This document shows positions 1 through 14,054 of a DNA stretch of 64,000 nt, piece by piece (the stretch's first letter is position 1; the number at the start of each line of letters is the position of its first letter). The position numbers were made by a program, and so were the translations under genes. The DNA is taken from positions 1,212,501 to 1,276,500 of the forward strand of contig JAJTWR010000266.1 in NCBI GenBank assembly GCA_021613335.1. The letters are read 5' to 3'. The notes under the pieces are model-generated. The model worked only from the letters and a program-made list of their open reading frames with translations. It was not told the origin of the DNA and ran no database searches. Source of the DNA: Whitmania pigra. Lineage: Eukaryota; Annelida; Clitellata; Hirudinida; Haemopidae.

Positions 1-49
<49 letters not shown>

Positions 50-1231
50 TGATGATGTAACGAATGCTGCTGTTGGTGATGATGACGACGACGCTGATCC
101 CAGATGGCAATAATATGTCTCAATTCAATTGAATTACGAGCGATAAAAACATCATCATAATCATATCATCATCATCATCATCATCGCTCTCGTCGTTGTC
201 GTCGTCATCATAGACAACAACTGCATTCCCACCACTCCGTCATTTTTGGTTGTTTTTGTTGTTGTTGTTGTTGTTCTTGACTGCCAGTAATTTCTCCCCA
301 ACCCTCTCCTCTTCCTCCTCCTCCTCCTCCTCCTCATCATCATCATCTCACTTTTTTTTCAGTTCTCAGCATCCTACGAACACAAACTCCATGAATGTGT
401 GTGCGTGTGTGCTTTCGTGTGTGCTAATCCATTCATTTTCCCCGTTTTTGTCTCTTTGTGATGTAATCTTTGTTTAAACAAAAAATAAAAAAGAGGAACA
501 AACTTAAGAGTGAAACATTCGTAAGTCGTCTGAAAGTTGTCAGTTTCAGCAGAGCAAATCAGTCTGGTGCTTGACTCCCCCAAGTAGAGGTCAGGGTCAG
601 CGGTAGAGACCCACCACCACGAGGAGGGGTAAAGGGAGATTGGTGGATTATCTTGCTCCGAATGACTGACAGAAAGTTCTCCGTATTCGGTGGATAAATC
701 CGTCATTCGGTTTTTTGTTGTTCTTGCTGTTAAGTTGTTTTTTTCCCCCGACTGATTGCGACCTCCCAGTAACGAGTCAGTGTTGTTGTTGAAGTTGTTG
801 CTGCTGTTGTTGGAACCTTTGAGAGACGAAGAAGTTCGGAAGATTAGAAATCAGAAAGCCGAACAGTGATGGTTCGTGAACGGCAATAGTTTGACGTCGA
901 ATGCGTCACTTTAGCGCTGTTGTTGTTGTTGCTGTTGTTGCTGTTGTTATTGTTAGGATCAGTCGATCGGTATTCTGCGCCATCTGGCGCGAATAATACG
1001 AATGCATTAATGGTAACATAATAACACTAAGAGGCTTCCTGTTTAAACTGTAGCTCGACTCAGGTGATCGTAAGCCGGCTACCTATCTACCTTCATCGAA
1101 TTATAGAAGGAATTACAGGTACTCGAACAGGTGTCTTCGCAATACAGGTGTTTCTACTAGAAATTATCCAGAATCGAAATAAAAAACACAGGCGTACTTG
1201 ACCCGATAACGTCTGAACATTTACCGCCTCT
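1..1231. other. upstream region rich in trinucleotide repeats
   Basis: No gene is visible. The stretch holds a GACGAT/GATGAT array at 1-57, CAT and TCC runs near 165-350, and many TTG/GTT runs between 240 and 960. It precedes the first exon of the FAM20 gene, so promoter and 5' UTR sequence should lie here, but I see no convincing TATA box or initiator. Short ORFs on both strands are products of the repeats. Confidence 0.5.
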
Positions 1232-4200
1232 ATGACACGTGGTTTGGGAATGAATTCTACCATCAAACTGATGGCACTTCTCCTGATGACTGCAACGGCC
1301 GGAGTTTTCTTCTTAGCCAGCTTTCTCGATCAGCTCTACTTCCAAGAACCTCTAGTAGTCAAGGACTTGAGCGGCTCTGCCTCCCTGGCGGTCCCTGATC
1401 TTTCTACTAGAGCCGCGGGCACTAAAAGGACCACTAGAAGGGACGAGCATAACGCCTTTGGTCTGAAAGTGTCTGCCCTGTTGAGGGAACTGTCGAATCA
1501 GGATGTGGACAGCGTGGTGATGGATGATCATTGCGATGAAGGTATGCCTTGATTGGTTGAAGAACGAATTATTTTATTTTAATAGATCTCTTTATTTTTT
1601 TTTTATTTTGTTAATAATTTTAGTCAGAATGGCTTATGTAATTATTAATAGTAATATTTTTTTTGGACTAAAATTACCTGTTATTATTATTATTATTATA
1701 AGAAGTAATATCTGTTATTGCTTAATAGCGGTAATCAAAATAATAATGATAATAATAATAAATTATTTAATTATATATATTATTATAAATAATAAATTAT
1801 TTAATTATATATATTATTATAAATAATAAATTATTTAATTATATATTATTATTATTATTAATTTAAACAATCCACAACGTTGAGTTCTGTGAAGGATGAA
1901 AGTGCGTCTGAGTAAATTATGAAGAAACAGCAGAAATATGAAGAGAACTCGTTCCAAGAAGGCCTCACTGTTGATGTTGTTGCTGTTGTTGTTGTGGTGA
2001 TGATGATGATATTGCTATCGTCGGCGTCGTCATCATCATCATCATCATTGCCAGCATCACTCATTAACGTTTGCATCATATATAATAATATAAATACGGT
2101 TAAATTTAGATATTTGTAAACAGTTTTTGTTGTTGTCAGCAGTTGTTGAATTTATTTTCCAAATGTTTTTTGCTTTAATGCTGCTTATGACGACTCGAAT
2201 GAATGAATGAATGAATGAATGGAAAGATGGATGGATGAATGAATGAATGGATGGATGGATGGATGGATGAATGTATGAATGAATGAATGAACAAACGAAT
2301 GAATGAAGGCTTAACTAATTTCACGTTCAATCGAGAATAAACTTTAAAATTAAAAATTAGAATTTAAATCAGATTAATAAAGACATTTCAAATAAATAAT
2401 AAGCTTAAAATAAACATATAAATCTTCTAGTATTTCAACGACGATTTTTTGTGTGCGTGACGTCATGGTATCCAGTTTCAAAAATATTTTCAAACGAAGA
2501 AAGAAGGTCGGCTGTGATTGGCTGATCAGTTAATTTTTAGCCGGTCAATACTAAAGTATATTAATTATATGCTAATTAGATGTTAATGAACTTATAAGTC
2601 ACGATGATCATGATGTATCGATTAAACTTAATGGTATGATAATCGATGGTAATTAATTCATAAATAATGTAATAACAGGTTAGTTATAAGCAGATGAGAT
2701 GCTAATGATATGGTAATTAATTCATAATTGGATATGAAATTGGCATGGAGTGCATGTGAATCAGATTCTTGAGGGACATCTTCAATGGGCGGTTAAAAGA
2801 TAATTTGAATAAAAAAACAGCATTTTTCGAATGCCATCCAATGATGGAGAAGAATGTCTTATTATTATTATTATTATTATTTATGATTTCATAATTTTTC
2901 TATATTTTTAATCTAATTAGATATTTATATTCAATTGTTCAAGTCTCGTTGAAATCATTTGAAGCTGATAGAGTTGGACTTGAGGAAAGTCGGAATTATA
3001 TTTATTAATATAAATATACATGACGTCATCACCATCATCGTCATCATCATCATCAACAAAAACAGCATAAATTAATGGAGACATTTAATGCCACCGACAT
3101 AATTGCATGAATTCATGTAATAATAATAATAATAATAATAATTAATAATTAATTATAATATATTTTAAAAATTATGAACATTATTAATAATTGTTATCAT
3201 AAAAATGATTCACTAATAATATAAAAATAATTTGCTAACAATATAAGAATGAATCAGTAACACTATATAAAATAATTCAGTAATAATAATAATTTTTGTA
3301 ATTAATTGTAATCGTATTTATTATGAATAATTTAATTATATATGCATATATTTTTTAATGTTTATGTTTTTATTGAATCAAACAAACAAACAAACAAACA
3401 AGCCATTATATATACATTAATTATATTAATTATTAATTTTCATTTGAATAATAATAAAAAACTACATTTATTTTGAATAAAAATATAACAGCATAAATAT
3501 GATATTTATACAAAAAATCAACTATTTTCATCAACCCGTGTTTATTAATGAAAATAACATCAATAACATGTTCGAAATATGAGCTCGCACCTGTACAGAC
3601 GATTAATATCAGTTTAAAAAAAGACAAACTAAACGGTGCTTGCAACGCCAGCAATATCTTCGGGCTATTGAAGCGTCTGCTCGAATGGCGGGAAATGTTT
3701 CCAAAAAAAATCAAATGGTTTCTGACTAACGAATTTATTAGTATTATTAGCATTTAGCTGGCAAAAACGAAATTATCGAATTTGTAATTTAAAAGGTAAT
3801 TTTATTTCCTGAGTAATTAAACTAAATTATAAACATTGATTTTTATCAGTCGCGAATACACACCCTTGCATTTTCCGCACAAATTACCGTTTATATAAAA
3901 GATAAACAAACTGAACAACAAAATAATTGACTACTATTAATAACATCATTACAACAAAAATATAATATAATAATAGTAATTAAAATAATAATATTATTAC
4001 ATTATTATTAATAATAATAATATTATAATATATATATATATAAGCATGCTTGGGTTCAAAAGACCCCGGTTAAAAGGTCACGCAGTAAATTTTAATGCGG
4101 AGTCATTCCAGCATCGGAAGATAGTCATGGTTGGAGTTTATAATCTCGTGTGGAAAATCAATTGGAATGGCTACTGGCAACAACAACAACTACAATAACT

Positions 4201-7200
4201 ACAACAACTACAATAACAACAACATGATGATGATGATGACGATGACGATGACGATGATGATGATAATAAGAAAGTTTCATCGATCAAATTATTATAATTG
4301 ACGTAAAAGTTATTCTTGTTATTTCTCGTCAGCACCGAATAACACCGCAAGAGCATTTGTTTTCGTTAACATATCACGCAGAGGATAAACATAGAAATGT
4401 TGGAAGTTAACTGCTTTTAAAAAATATTTCCCTGAATTCGTAAAAATATTCTCTGAATTTTTAAAAAATATTTTCTGAATTTTTAAAAAATATTCTCTGA
4501 ATTTTTAAAAAATATTCTCTGAATTTTTAAAAGATATTATCTGAATTTTTTTTTTATCGCATGGATGCAACCCACTCTTGAGGAGGTTGTAATTATTGTT
4601 GTTATTAATAATAAAATAATTTTGTATGCAATGCAATATAATATAATATAATATAATATAATATAATATAATATAATATAATATAATATAATATAATATA
4701 ATATAATATATATAATATAATAATAATATAATATATAATATAATATAATATAATATAATATAACATTATTCGCAATTACATTATAAACTACATAACTTAA
4801 TTTATCAACCCAACACCTTCACAACAGTCCACCCATCCGACAACATGGACTCAGACCTAAAGTACTCCCTGAAACTCGACAAACTGGACTGTTACGGTCA
4901 GATGCTGAAGGACTACAAATCGGAGCTGACGACCCTCAACTCCCTCGATCTGATGCCCCAGGAGAGACTCACTGCCACCCTGTCGTCCGTCATTAACTTC
5001 ATCGAACAAAACAGAAGACCTGTCAAGAGACCCAAAGGCCGTGATAGGGAGAAGAAACTACACAGGCTCAACATCCACGACATTCCCCGTGATACCAACA
5101 GGTGGTGTGGATTATATTTTTTTTGGGTGGGGTAGGCGGGGAATGATTGGGGAGATTGTGAGTTTCAAATGTGTTTTTATTTATTGTTGTTGAAACTGAA
5201 CTACTGATGGCGCAATTCCTCTGCTGTTCTTCTTACAAATGAGAAATAACTCTCATCCAAATCACAACCCCGACAGAAACGAAGTGCCTTCATGGGTCTT
5301 GTTCCAAAACCGAATCAACAAGCAGGCTCTCTTCCTAGACGATGACGAGGAAATGATCAGGAACTTGATCCGAGATCTGCGAGTCTTCCCCATCGACGAA
5401 ATCGATGACATTCCAGACAGGGGCACGCAGATCAAACTTGTCCTTATGATGGTCGATGGGAGTCAGGCGCTCTTCAAGCCGAAAAGGTCAGGGTTAGGGT
5501 TACTAGTGGGGTTAAAGGTTAAAAGTGATAGCCTGATTTATGGGTGGTTGAATGGCTTAGTTTGATTGAGTTAATTATTGAATTATTATTATAATTAACT
5601 ATTAAACTGATTTTAAATATTATATATAATAAATATTGATTATTAAATATTGTTAAATTATATTTTCTCTAAAATAATATAAAATAATTATTTTGTCTCA
5701 TAATTTCAAGGGTGGAGAGAGATGATTATGAGTCACTGGACACTTATTACATGTACGAAAAGGAAAGACATACTGCCGAAATAGCTGCTTTCCATCTGAG
5801 CAGGTCAGAGTTCAAGGTTTAGGGATGTTGTCAACTTTGAAAAAGGTCATATGGATTGATTGATTTGATTGTCAAGTTACTGTAACATGTGAAGCTACTA
5901 TTTTCTTACGGTAATAATAATAACAATTGGTCTCACCGTTCATAAATTATTGTCATAATAAATGTTTATTATTATTATTATAATTATAATTATAATTATA
6001 ATTATTATTATTATTATTATTATTATCATCATTATCATTATCATTATCATTTTATTGTTATTATTACCATTGTTATTAAATGCACTCATATATGTACATA
6101 TGCAAAACTAATTAACTACAGTCATTATTATCATCATTAACCACTCTGGTTTCTACCAAAGTCCCCCCTTGAATTATTTCTTTGGTTCTCTCCTCAACCG
6201 ACACCAACGAGGCAATCGTGCACGGAACTGGCTCATCGGATACTGGCGCGATTTCTTTGGAGTTTGCGAAACTTTCCTTCAGCTCACTGTTGTTCTCACT
6301 TTCAACATTGTCCATCCTTATGGAAAGCTCCTCTAATGGACTGTCTTTGTCAACCACCAAACTGCCCACGCTTACCTCAGCAAAAGTCTCCTCAGCACCG
6401 TTCTCCTCACACAGCTCTTCACTCAGCTTCTTCCCCGATTCCTCACTCCATGGAAGCAACACTTTGCTTTCTTTCAAAGTTCTTCCATCCACAATTTCCT
6501 CGGTCTCTTTCTCAACCAAAACCAGTGTGGCAATCGGGTGCACTGCTGATGCCTCAGCTGGCATGATGTTTTTGGTGCTTGTTGGAGTCTCCTCCGGTTG
6601 ATAGCTAGTGGCAGCCGGTTATTTCAATATTTACAAAATTATTATACCGAAATGTTGACTGTCTTGGATGTTTAAATAAAAAAAAAGAAGCCTCCTTAGC
6701 TCTTTGACCTTAAATGAACCCTAACTTCCTGAACTTTTGAAGGATCATCGGGTTCAACACTGTGCCCCCAGTGGCAGGAAGGTTCTTCAACATGTCTGAG
6801 GAACTTTATCCTTATCTCGTCGACAGCGTTCAAGAGCACTTCTTCACCTCTCCAGGTAAAAATAATTAAACTTATAAAATAATTATATTTATTATGGTCA
6901 TTCTATGCACTGTTCTTAAAGATATTGTTAAAGATATTGTTGGGTAATTCTGCTACACTGATTGTTGTTGTTGTTGACGTTGTCTACAATGTTTTGTTTA
7001 TCGCATAAACAGATGGAAATTTGTGCTTCTTCGGACAGTGCGAATACTTCTGTGACGCCGGGCATGCGGTCTGCGGTGAGGGACATATACTCGAGGGATC
7101 TATGGCTGCCTTCCTCCCTGACAAGGACTTGGCAGACTGGAGGTCCATACCAAATCCCTGGAAGAGATCCTATTCCAAATATAACAAGTAACCTTTGTCG

Positions 7201-9060
7201 TTCCGGATTTGTAAGATTTAGTCGGCTCTGTTTTGAATCAAAGTCCGAGGTGAAATTCGAAGGGATTGGCTTTACATAGAGAAACAAAATGCCGATGGAA
7301 TATTTTTGAGATGAAAGGCTTGATTCATGCAGGGCAATCGATGTGGGAAGTGTTCATCTTAAGGAACAAATTATCCCTCTGTTGGGGATGCCATTCATGC
7401 CCTCCAAGTGACCCTATGCTTTAGGTTATTGATGTTCGAGAAATTAGTTTAATAATTAATAATAAAAATAAGTAATTTAATAATAAATTTGAAAGGAAAA
7501 TAACATGAAAATGTTGCAGCAGTGGTTTTAGTTGATCCGTGGTTCATGATTGAAATGAAAAGGATTCTGAGGATGAGATACTTGATGAGTTGCGAAAAGA
7601 ATTTTGTTTCAATTTTTTATCCACGTGATTATTCGAGACTTCTAACGTTTTATTTTTATTTATCTGCATGAAAGGAATGCAATAACAACAACAACGACAT
7701 GAAATCACAAGTCAATCATTCATTCTCCTGTGGAGAATGGGGGGGGAAGGGAGCAATTGGTATCCACCCATCCGTCCGTCCATCCACCTACCACACATCC
7801 ATCTTTTATAATTAATTACTATTAACAAATAGAAGGTCGCTGATATTATAACTATAAAAGATCACTTAAAACAAACTAACCATAGATTAATGAGGATGTT
7901 TACAAATGTATTATGTTAATTATAAATATATAATATATGATAATATTAATGTTAATCAGTATGAAATATTCATCGATGTGTAACTGTCACCGACATATTT
8001 TTGGTATTTTGGTAAAAATACATTGTATTGGCCCTTGTGAAAAAACAAAAATAAAAATGACGAATTAATATAATAATTATTTAAAAACCAGGTTATAAGT
8101 TATAAAAATAAAATAAAAAATAAAAAACAATCAAACAAAACGAGTTCATACAGTGAAATTTATTACAAACTTTTGCCTTCCAAATTTTAACAGAACAGAT
8201 TGGGAGACGACGGACGATCCGGTTGGGTTCTGCCACTCAGTCAGACAAACTCCTCCCTTCCACAAGGACAAGGCCATTTTGAATGTCATCGATACCGCCA
8301 TCTTTGATTTCCTCATAGGTAGTTGGTGATTGTTGAATCATTAGAAACGATGATACCTATGAATCTTATGACACTGATAATGATACTGATAATGATGCTT
8401 GTGCCGATACTGATAATGATGCTCGTGCCGATACTGATAATGATGCTCGTGCCGATACTGATGACGATGCTCACGATGGTCGTGATGATTTTAACACGCG
8501 GTACATAATATGTTACCACCTTGTAATGCCATGCATTTTTAATGGCGTCTAGGTTTCTAACTCAAACGCATGACAGGTGTTTTTCAAACGCCGTACTTTT
8601 AGGATTCTTTGTCTTAAATGGCGTCTCGATATTCCCACGTTAGAACCCCTTATTACCCGCCATATATTTTATTGCTCAGCTGATCCTATTAGGCTGTTAA
8701 CCCAAACTTGTATCAGCAAACCACGATGTATCATTTGTTCACACTTAATAAGTACTTACATCTTAACTTAAGCAGCCCTGTTATTTATTTACATTACACG
8801 TATTAATTAAATTATTTAATTTATTAAACTACCTGGTAAGGGATAATTTATATTAATTTTATTGATTACCTTGTCGTATAATCAGGCAACAAGGACAGAC
8901 ATCACTTTTACAGCTTCGTTCGTTACGGCAACGATTCCTACTACATTCTCATCGACAACGGAAAAGGGTGAGCGGTTATAGATTGAATTTGGAATGAATC
9001 TGAAGTTGTGATTAATTAAAATTCATTGTTTAATTTTGTAAATTATTTTTATATTTAATA

Positions 9061-9093
<33 letters not shown>

Positions 9094-10567
9094 TAAATAG
9101 CAACACATAATAATTAACTATTAATTAATAAATAAAAATAAAATTAATTGCTCGAACAAGCGACATCTTTCGACCAACTAAATATTTTTATGACAAACGT
9201 CTGCCATCTGGCGAACGGTTTTAAAAATATTGTTGTTCCATTTTTGTTCATTTTGTTAAATTTAAAAAGAAAATTCAATAGCAGGTTTTCAACCATTACG
9301 TTTTCAACTATTATGTCTAACAAGTGTTTTTGAAAGATAGTTGTAAATTAATAATGTTAATTTAGTATCCCATTAATTAATTTGAAACCGTGATGGTAAT
9401 TCATGAATTAATTTGACTGTTAAAGATTTGGAAGAGCTCATGAAGATATAGTCGACATCCTGGCACCTCTGTACCAGTGCTGCATGATCAGGTTCTCGAC
9501 TCTCAAGAGACTCTTTGCCTTCCAAAGCAACCCAGAGGAGAGGTTGAGTCAGCTCATGAAGCGGTCGCTGTCGGAAGATCTTCTGCCGGACATCCTCACC
9601 CCTGCCCATCTCAGAGCTCTCGACAGAAGGGTGAGGATTGTCCTACAGCAGGTGGGTCTGTTGTTATTTTGGTATCAAATGAAGATTTCAAACTTTACAT
9701 GTGTGAGATTTGTCCTGGAGTTATTTTTTTTTAAATTTAGCATATTACCATCAAATGTTTCTCCAAAATGAGATGCGGATTAAACATAATTATGTCAATA
9801 ATAAATCTCAGCACATGTTCTCTGACATAACAGCTCACCACGTCAGACCAATGCACCAAACTGACATTGTTTGACAAAACGATTGTGTTTAGATTTTTAT
9901 GAAAAAACTCGTAAAATGTTCAGTTCAAAGTCTTTTGTAGTTTCATACTCGTTATATTTAATTCTCCATTATGTCTTTTCGTGCAAACATTCTCTTGTAT
10001 CCGGAAGCGCTATCTCTTTCGACATTCGAAGAATAGATTCTGATGCCTTTATTAACATTTTGGGATGAAAATATTTTAAAGCGTTCTCAATGACCCCAGA
10101 CAAAATAAAATGGAAATTTTCTCATTAATTCATTTTGAAATCTAAATTTTAAACCTTCTTGTCAATTTTTTTCAGAGATTAAATTAAATTTGGTTTAAAA
10201 TTGAAATAACATTTACACTACGACAACTGATATTTTAAAAAAATTATATTTAAGCTTGTGTCTTAATAAGGTACTTTAAATGTATTTTTATTTAATTAAC
10301 AAACACTTTAATTAATTAACTAACAGTTTAATTAACTAACATTTTAATTATTTAATTAGCTAACATTTTAATTATTTAATAAACTAAAACTTTAATTATT
10401 TAATTAACTAATACTTTAATCATTTAATTAACTAACACATTTGATCACGTCAGGTTCTTGCGTGCATCGACAAACGAAGCAAGCATCAGGGCATCGTCAT
10501 CGACGACAGATACTACTTCGAGAGGGAACGCGAGGCCGATAAAGCAGACGACTTTGACAACTTATGA
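1232..10567 (+). CDS. FAM20: FAM20-family secretory-pathway kinase (FAM20C-like), 10 exons
   Basis: Coding exons: 1232-1541, 4828-5101, 5277-5486 (or from 5244), 5711-5803, 6743-6855, 7013-7187, 8194-8318, 8886-8967, 9426-9651, 10454-10567. All phases join and give 573 residues (584 with the earlier exon 3 acceptor). Residues about 13-31 form a type II signal anchor, as expected for a Golgi or secreted kinase. Visible family marks are a GTQ-KL loop ending in FKPK (about 250-264), the AEIAAFH glutamate (E288), VPPVAGR, a cysteine cluster CFFGQCEYFC, catalytic Asp in GNKDRHH (D437), metal-binding Asp in LIDNGKG (D457), and LAPLYQCC. FAM20C phosphorylates S-x-E motifs of secreted proteins; FAM20B phosphorylates xylose of proteoglycan linkers. 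The length, anchor and VPPVAGR favour the C type, while IFDFLIGN and LAPLYQCC recall B, so the subtype is not settled. The start could also be the next Met, at 1250. Confidence 0.93.
2195..2311. repeat. GAAT/GGAT tetranucleotide array
   Basis: Imperfect GAAT and GGAT repeats in intron 1 of the FAM20 gene. They encode nothing recognisable. Confidence 0.8.
4430..4546. repeat. minisatellite, about 25 bp, near the end of FAM20 intron 1
   Basis: About five imperfect copies of a unit reading roughly CTCTGAATTTTTAAAAAATATT lie in tandem. The unit drifts in length and single bases. Confidence 0.75.
4636..4763. repeat. (ATATA)n-type array
   Basis: A run of TATAA units, about 125 bp long with a few slips, ending 65 bp before exon 2 of the FAM20 gene. 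Confidence 0.85.
6140..6618 (-). pseudogene. fragment of the LTR-element ORF inside FAM20 intron 4
   Basis: Minus-strand reading gives an acidic protein very close to residues about 100-235 of the ORF in the LTR element at 32537-34374. Shared stretches include ETEEIVDGRTL, LPWSEES and EENGAEETFAEVS. No LTR, primer site or ORF end is attached, so this is an orphan piece. It reads open over about 150 codons but carries several substitutions and small length changes relative to the other copy. It lies antisense to the host gene between exons 4 and 5, and the flanking splice sites are intact. Confidence 0.8.
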
Positions 10568-10607
10568 GAATCCCGCCTCGTAAGACCCAAGCCTTTCTTC
10601 TCTGGCA

Positions 10608-10613
10608 AATAAA
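10608..10613 (+). terminator. polyadenylation signal for FAM20
   Basis: A canonical AATAAA lies 41 bases after the FAM20 stop codon. It is the first such signal downstream, so a short 3' UTR is likely if it is used. Confidence 0.5.
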
Positions 10614-11576
10614 ATGTGCCTTCCAATGCTCAAGTAACATTCTAGGCAATTTGTTTCTATGCGTTAAATTGTCTGCGTTTGTCTTTGAAAATCTGAGACA
10701 GTCCCCAGTCTTCACAAAGTTTTTATTCCAATACTTATTATCATCTTCCCATGCTTCATTTTCCATCTGGCAACATCTCAGATCAGGCGAGACACTGTAA
10801 TGATGCGTCTGAAAGAATGGATGAAATTAATCAAGAATTGCCTCAAAATACATCGTTGGTTCTACAAATTTGTTTGCCTCTTCATCCTCATAAATATTCA
10901 AAAGTTATGCAAATCCTCTCCCGACTATACAAGTTTAGCATTGTTTTGTCTTGCATTGTGTTTCCATGCAAACCTACAAACAGTATATCATTGCATGCTC
11001 ATCCTGGATACATAAACAATTGCATGCAAACATATATTGCTAAATATACAAAATTCCCTTCCCCTTATATCGCCCGGTTCCGGAAAGAATTGTTTGTTTT
11101 TTTTTGGGGGGGGGGGGGGGGGGAACATGTCCTCCCTTGCACCCTATGAACTTCCAGATTAATTCGTTTTTTCACCATTTTGGAGCCATCTATCTTCTTT
11201 GAATGTCCGAAATAGTTAATTGTTTTAAAATTGCTCCTTTGCTCGTCTAAATTCGTTCAAAAGAAGAAAAATTGTTTTCAAAAACCGAGACTTTGTTGTT
11301 TTTATGTAAAATTACTCGTCAACAACAGCCATGACAACAGAACATGTCGAAATGTGGCTTGATTTTGTTGGTGCAACTTGCTCGAATAATGTAACCACGA
11401 TGACGACGACGATGACGACGACGATGACGATGACGATGACGATGATAATATCAGTAGTAATGTTGATGCTGGTCATAACGATTGAAACTGACATTCAATC
11501 TCGAGAAATTCAAAAATGAAAGACTATATATTATATATAAAAATATTAAAATATTGAAATATTGAAATGTTGAAGT

Positions 11577-11875
<299 letters not shown>

Positions 11876-12334
11876 GTGAAACTGACATTCAATCTCAAAA
11901 GGTCAACAATCATCATAAAAGGCGACGTGAAGGTCAGCTGAAAGTCAAATTCACTTCCCGTCAAAGCTAAAATTTTAAAGTTAAATTGTTTTTTTAATTC
12001 CTACGATTATAACAGCAAAGTCTTCTTAAATAAATAAATAAATAAATATATTTTGCCAATTATTTTTAAAGATTGTTAAAGCCTATAAATTCAAAATTAT
12101 CAGGAGCGTATTGCATAATTTGAAAATAATTTGAAAGTAATTATTTAAAACATTTTAAACATCACTGAAGATTGTCAACAAGTTCAACAATTTTCTGAAA
12201 ACTAAAAATTAGTTGTTCAAGATCAACAACTGCAACAAGAACAACAACAACAACAACTTTATTCTGCAACTTAAAATAGTCACGTAAATTACAGCACATC
12301 GAGCAATCACAACACATTTTATAATAACAAATAT

Positions 12335-12549
<215 letters not shown>

Positions 12550-12633
12550 AATTTCATATATGGGTTTGGAATAATTCCTTGGCTAAAATCAGAAATAGAA
12601 AAATGTGATAGAAAAACTAGAAAAATATTAACT

Positions 12634-13701
12634 ATGAATGGAATGCATCATCCAAGAGCAGATATTGACAGAATGTATGTGAAAAGGAGTAATGGGGGTA
12701 GAGGTATAATTGAACTGGTATCAGCATATCAACAAAGTATCTTCAATCTGGGAGAATATATTGCAAAAGCAGATGGAAGATTGATGCAATTGGTGAGAAC
12801 ATGGGATGAATCCAGAAGAAAATTTTCCCTGCAGAAGGAAGCATGTAAAATAAAATTGAAATATAAACTAAATGATGCAAGAGGAATACAAATGGGTCAG
12901 GATTTGAAAAAAGCCATGGAAACAGAAAAATTAGAAAGAATTATGGTGAAGCCTCTTCACAGACAATTCATCCAAAATTTTGGTAATGCAACTGTAGATA
13001 GAGAATCAAGTGTCCAATGGCTTACAAAGTGTGATCTAAAAGGTGAGACAGAAAGTTTAATAATTGCAGCTCAAGATCAGGCCTTGCAGACAAAATATTA
13101 CAAGAAGATGATCCTGCACCAAGACACTGACAGTTCATGTGGAATGTGCCACCGACATGTTGAAAGTATCAGCCATGTAATATCTGGATGCAGCACGTTG
13201 GCTGCCAAGGAATACTTAGATAGACACAACAGAGTTGCCAGGTACATTCACTGGAAGATCAGCAAAGAATGTGGAAATCCATTGACCAACAAATGGTATG
13301 AGCACACACCAAGTAAAGTCACAAATTTAGATCAAGGAGTGTTAATGTGGGATCACTCAGTAATTACAGATAGGACAATACCTGCAAACAGGCCGGATCT
13401 CATCTATCATGATAAACATAAAAGAACATGCTTGATAATTGATGTTGCTGTGCCAGACGACTCCAATGTGGCCCAAAAGGAAGTTGAAAAATTGACTAAA
13501 TACAAGGACTTACAGATAGAAATTCAGAGAATGTGGGGGGTGAGGGCTCAGGTGATACCCGTGGTTATAGGTGCACTTGGAACAATGTCAAAGAAATTTA
13601 AAGATTATCTGAATTGCTTCCCTGGTAACCCATCGCCTATTGAAACTCAAAAAATTGCTTTGTGCGGGACAGCACACATCTTAAGAAAAGTCCTTGAATA
13701 A
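12634..13701 (+). CDS. retrotransposon ORF fragment: RT C-terminus, CCHC knuckle, RLE endonuclease
   Basis: The frame is open from the element's 5' edge (12550); ATG 12634 is only the first Met, so the true start is lost. It begins with the segment after the polymerase palm and thumb (TRKILTMNGMHHPRADIDR). A knuckle C-x2-C-x8-H-x4-C follows at residues 169-186. Then comes a PD-(D/E)xK type site with RPD (253-255) and IIDV (D270), and a downstream KYKDL segment. The protein would nick target DNA for target-primed reverse transcription, but this copy lacks the catalytic RT half. There are no internal stops over 355 codons, which suggests a fairly recent insertion. Confidence 0.85.
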   Translation: MNGMHHPRADIDRMYVKRSNGGRGIIELVSAYQQSIFNLGEYIAKADGRLMQLVRTWDESRRKFSLQKEACKIKLKYKLNDARGIQMGQDLKKAMETEKLERIMVKPLHRQFIQNFGNATVDRESSVQWLTKCDLKGETESLIIAAQDQALQTKYYKKMILHQDTDSSCGMCHRHVESISHVISGCSTLAAKEYLDRHNRVARYIHWKISKECGNPLTNKWYEHTPSKVTNLDQGVLMWDHSVITDRTIPANRPDLIYHDKHKRTCLIIDVAVPDDSNVAQKEVEKLTKYKDLQIEIQRMWGVRAQVIPVVIGALGTMSKKFKDYLNCFPGNPSPIETQKIALCGTAHILRKVLE

Positions 13702-13713
13702 GACTAATCTAAT

Positions 13714-13968
13714 TTTGTTGAATAACCTTCTTGTATATGATTGCTTGTACAGTTGCTTTGCTTATATTTGTCTTATGTTCGTTTATATTGGACCACGACT
13801 CTAGAATTGTTGAGCTTGAGTTAACTTTTGTTTGAATTCTTTTGTTGAATAACCTTCTTGTATATGATTGCTTGTACAGTTGCTTTGCTTATATTTGTCT
13901 TATGTTCGTTTATATTGGATCACGACTCTAGAATTGTTGAGCTTGAGTTAAATTTTGTTTGAATTCTG
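13714..13968 (+). repeat. 127-bp tandem duplication in the retrotransposon 3' region
   Basis: Two copies start with TTTGTTGAATAACC at 13714 and 13841. They differ at only a few positions, for example GGACCACG versus GGATCACG. This sits between the ORF stop and the 3' end of the element. Confidence 0.9.
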
Positions 13969-14054
13969 ATTTACCATGTATATTGTTATGACTGCCTATG
14001 ATCCCTTGTTGGGATCTGGAGTCATTGTTTTCCGGCGGAAGGCCGTGATTGTAA

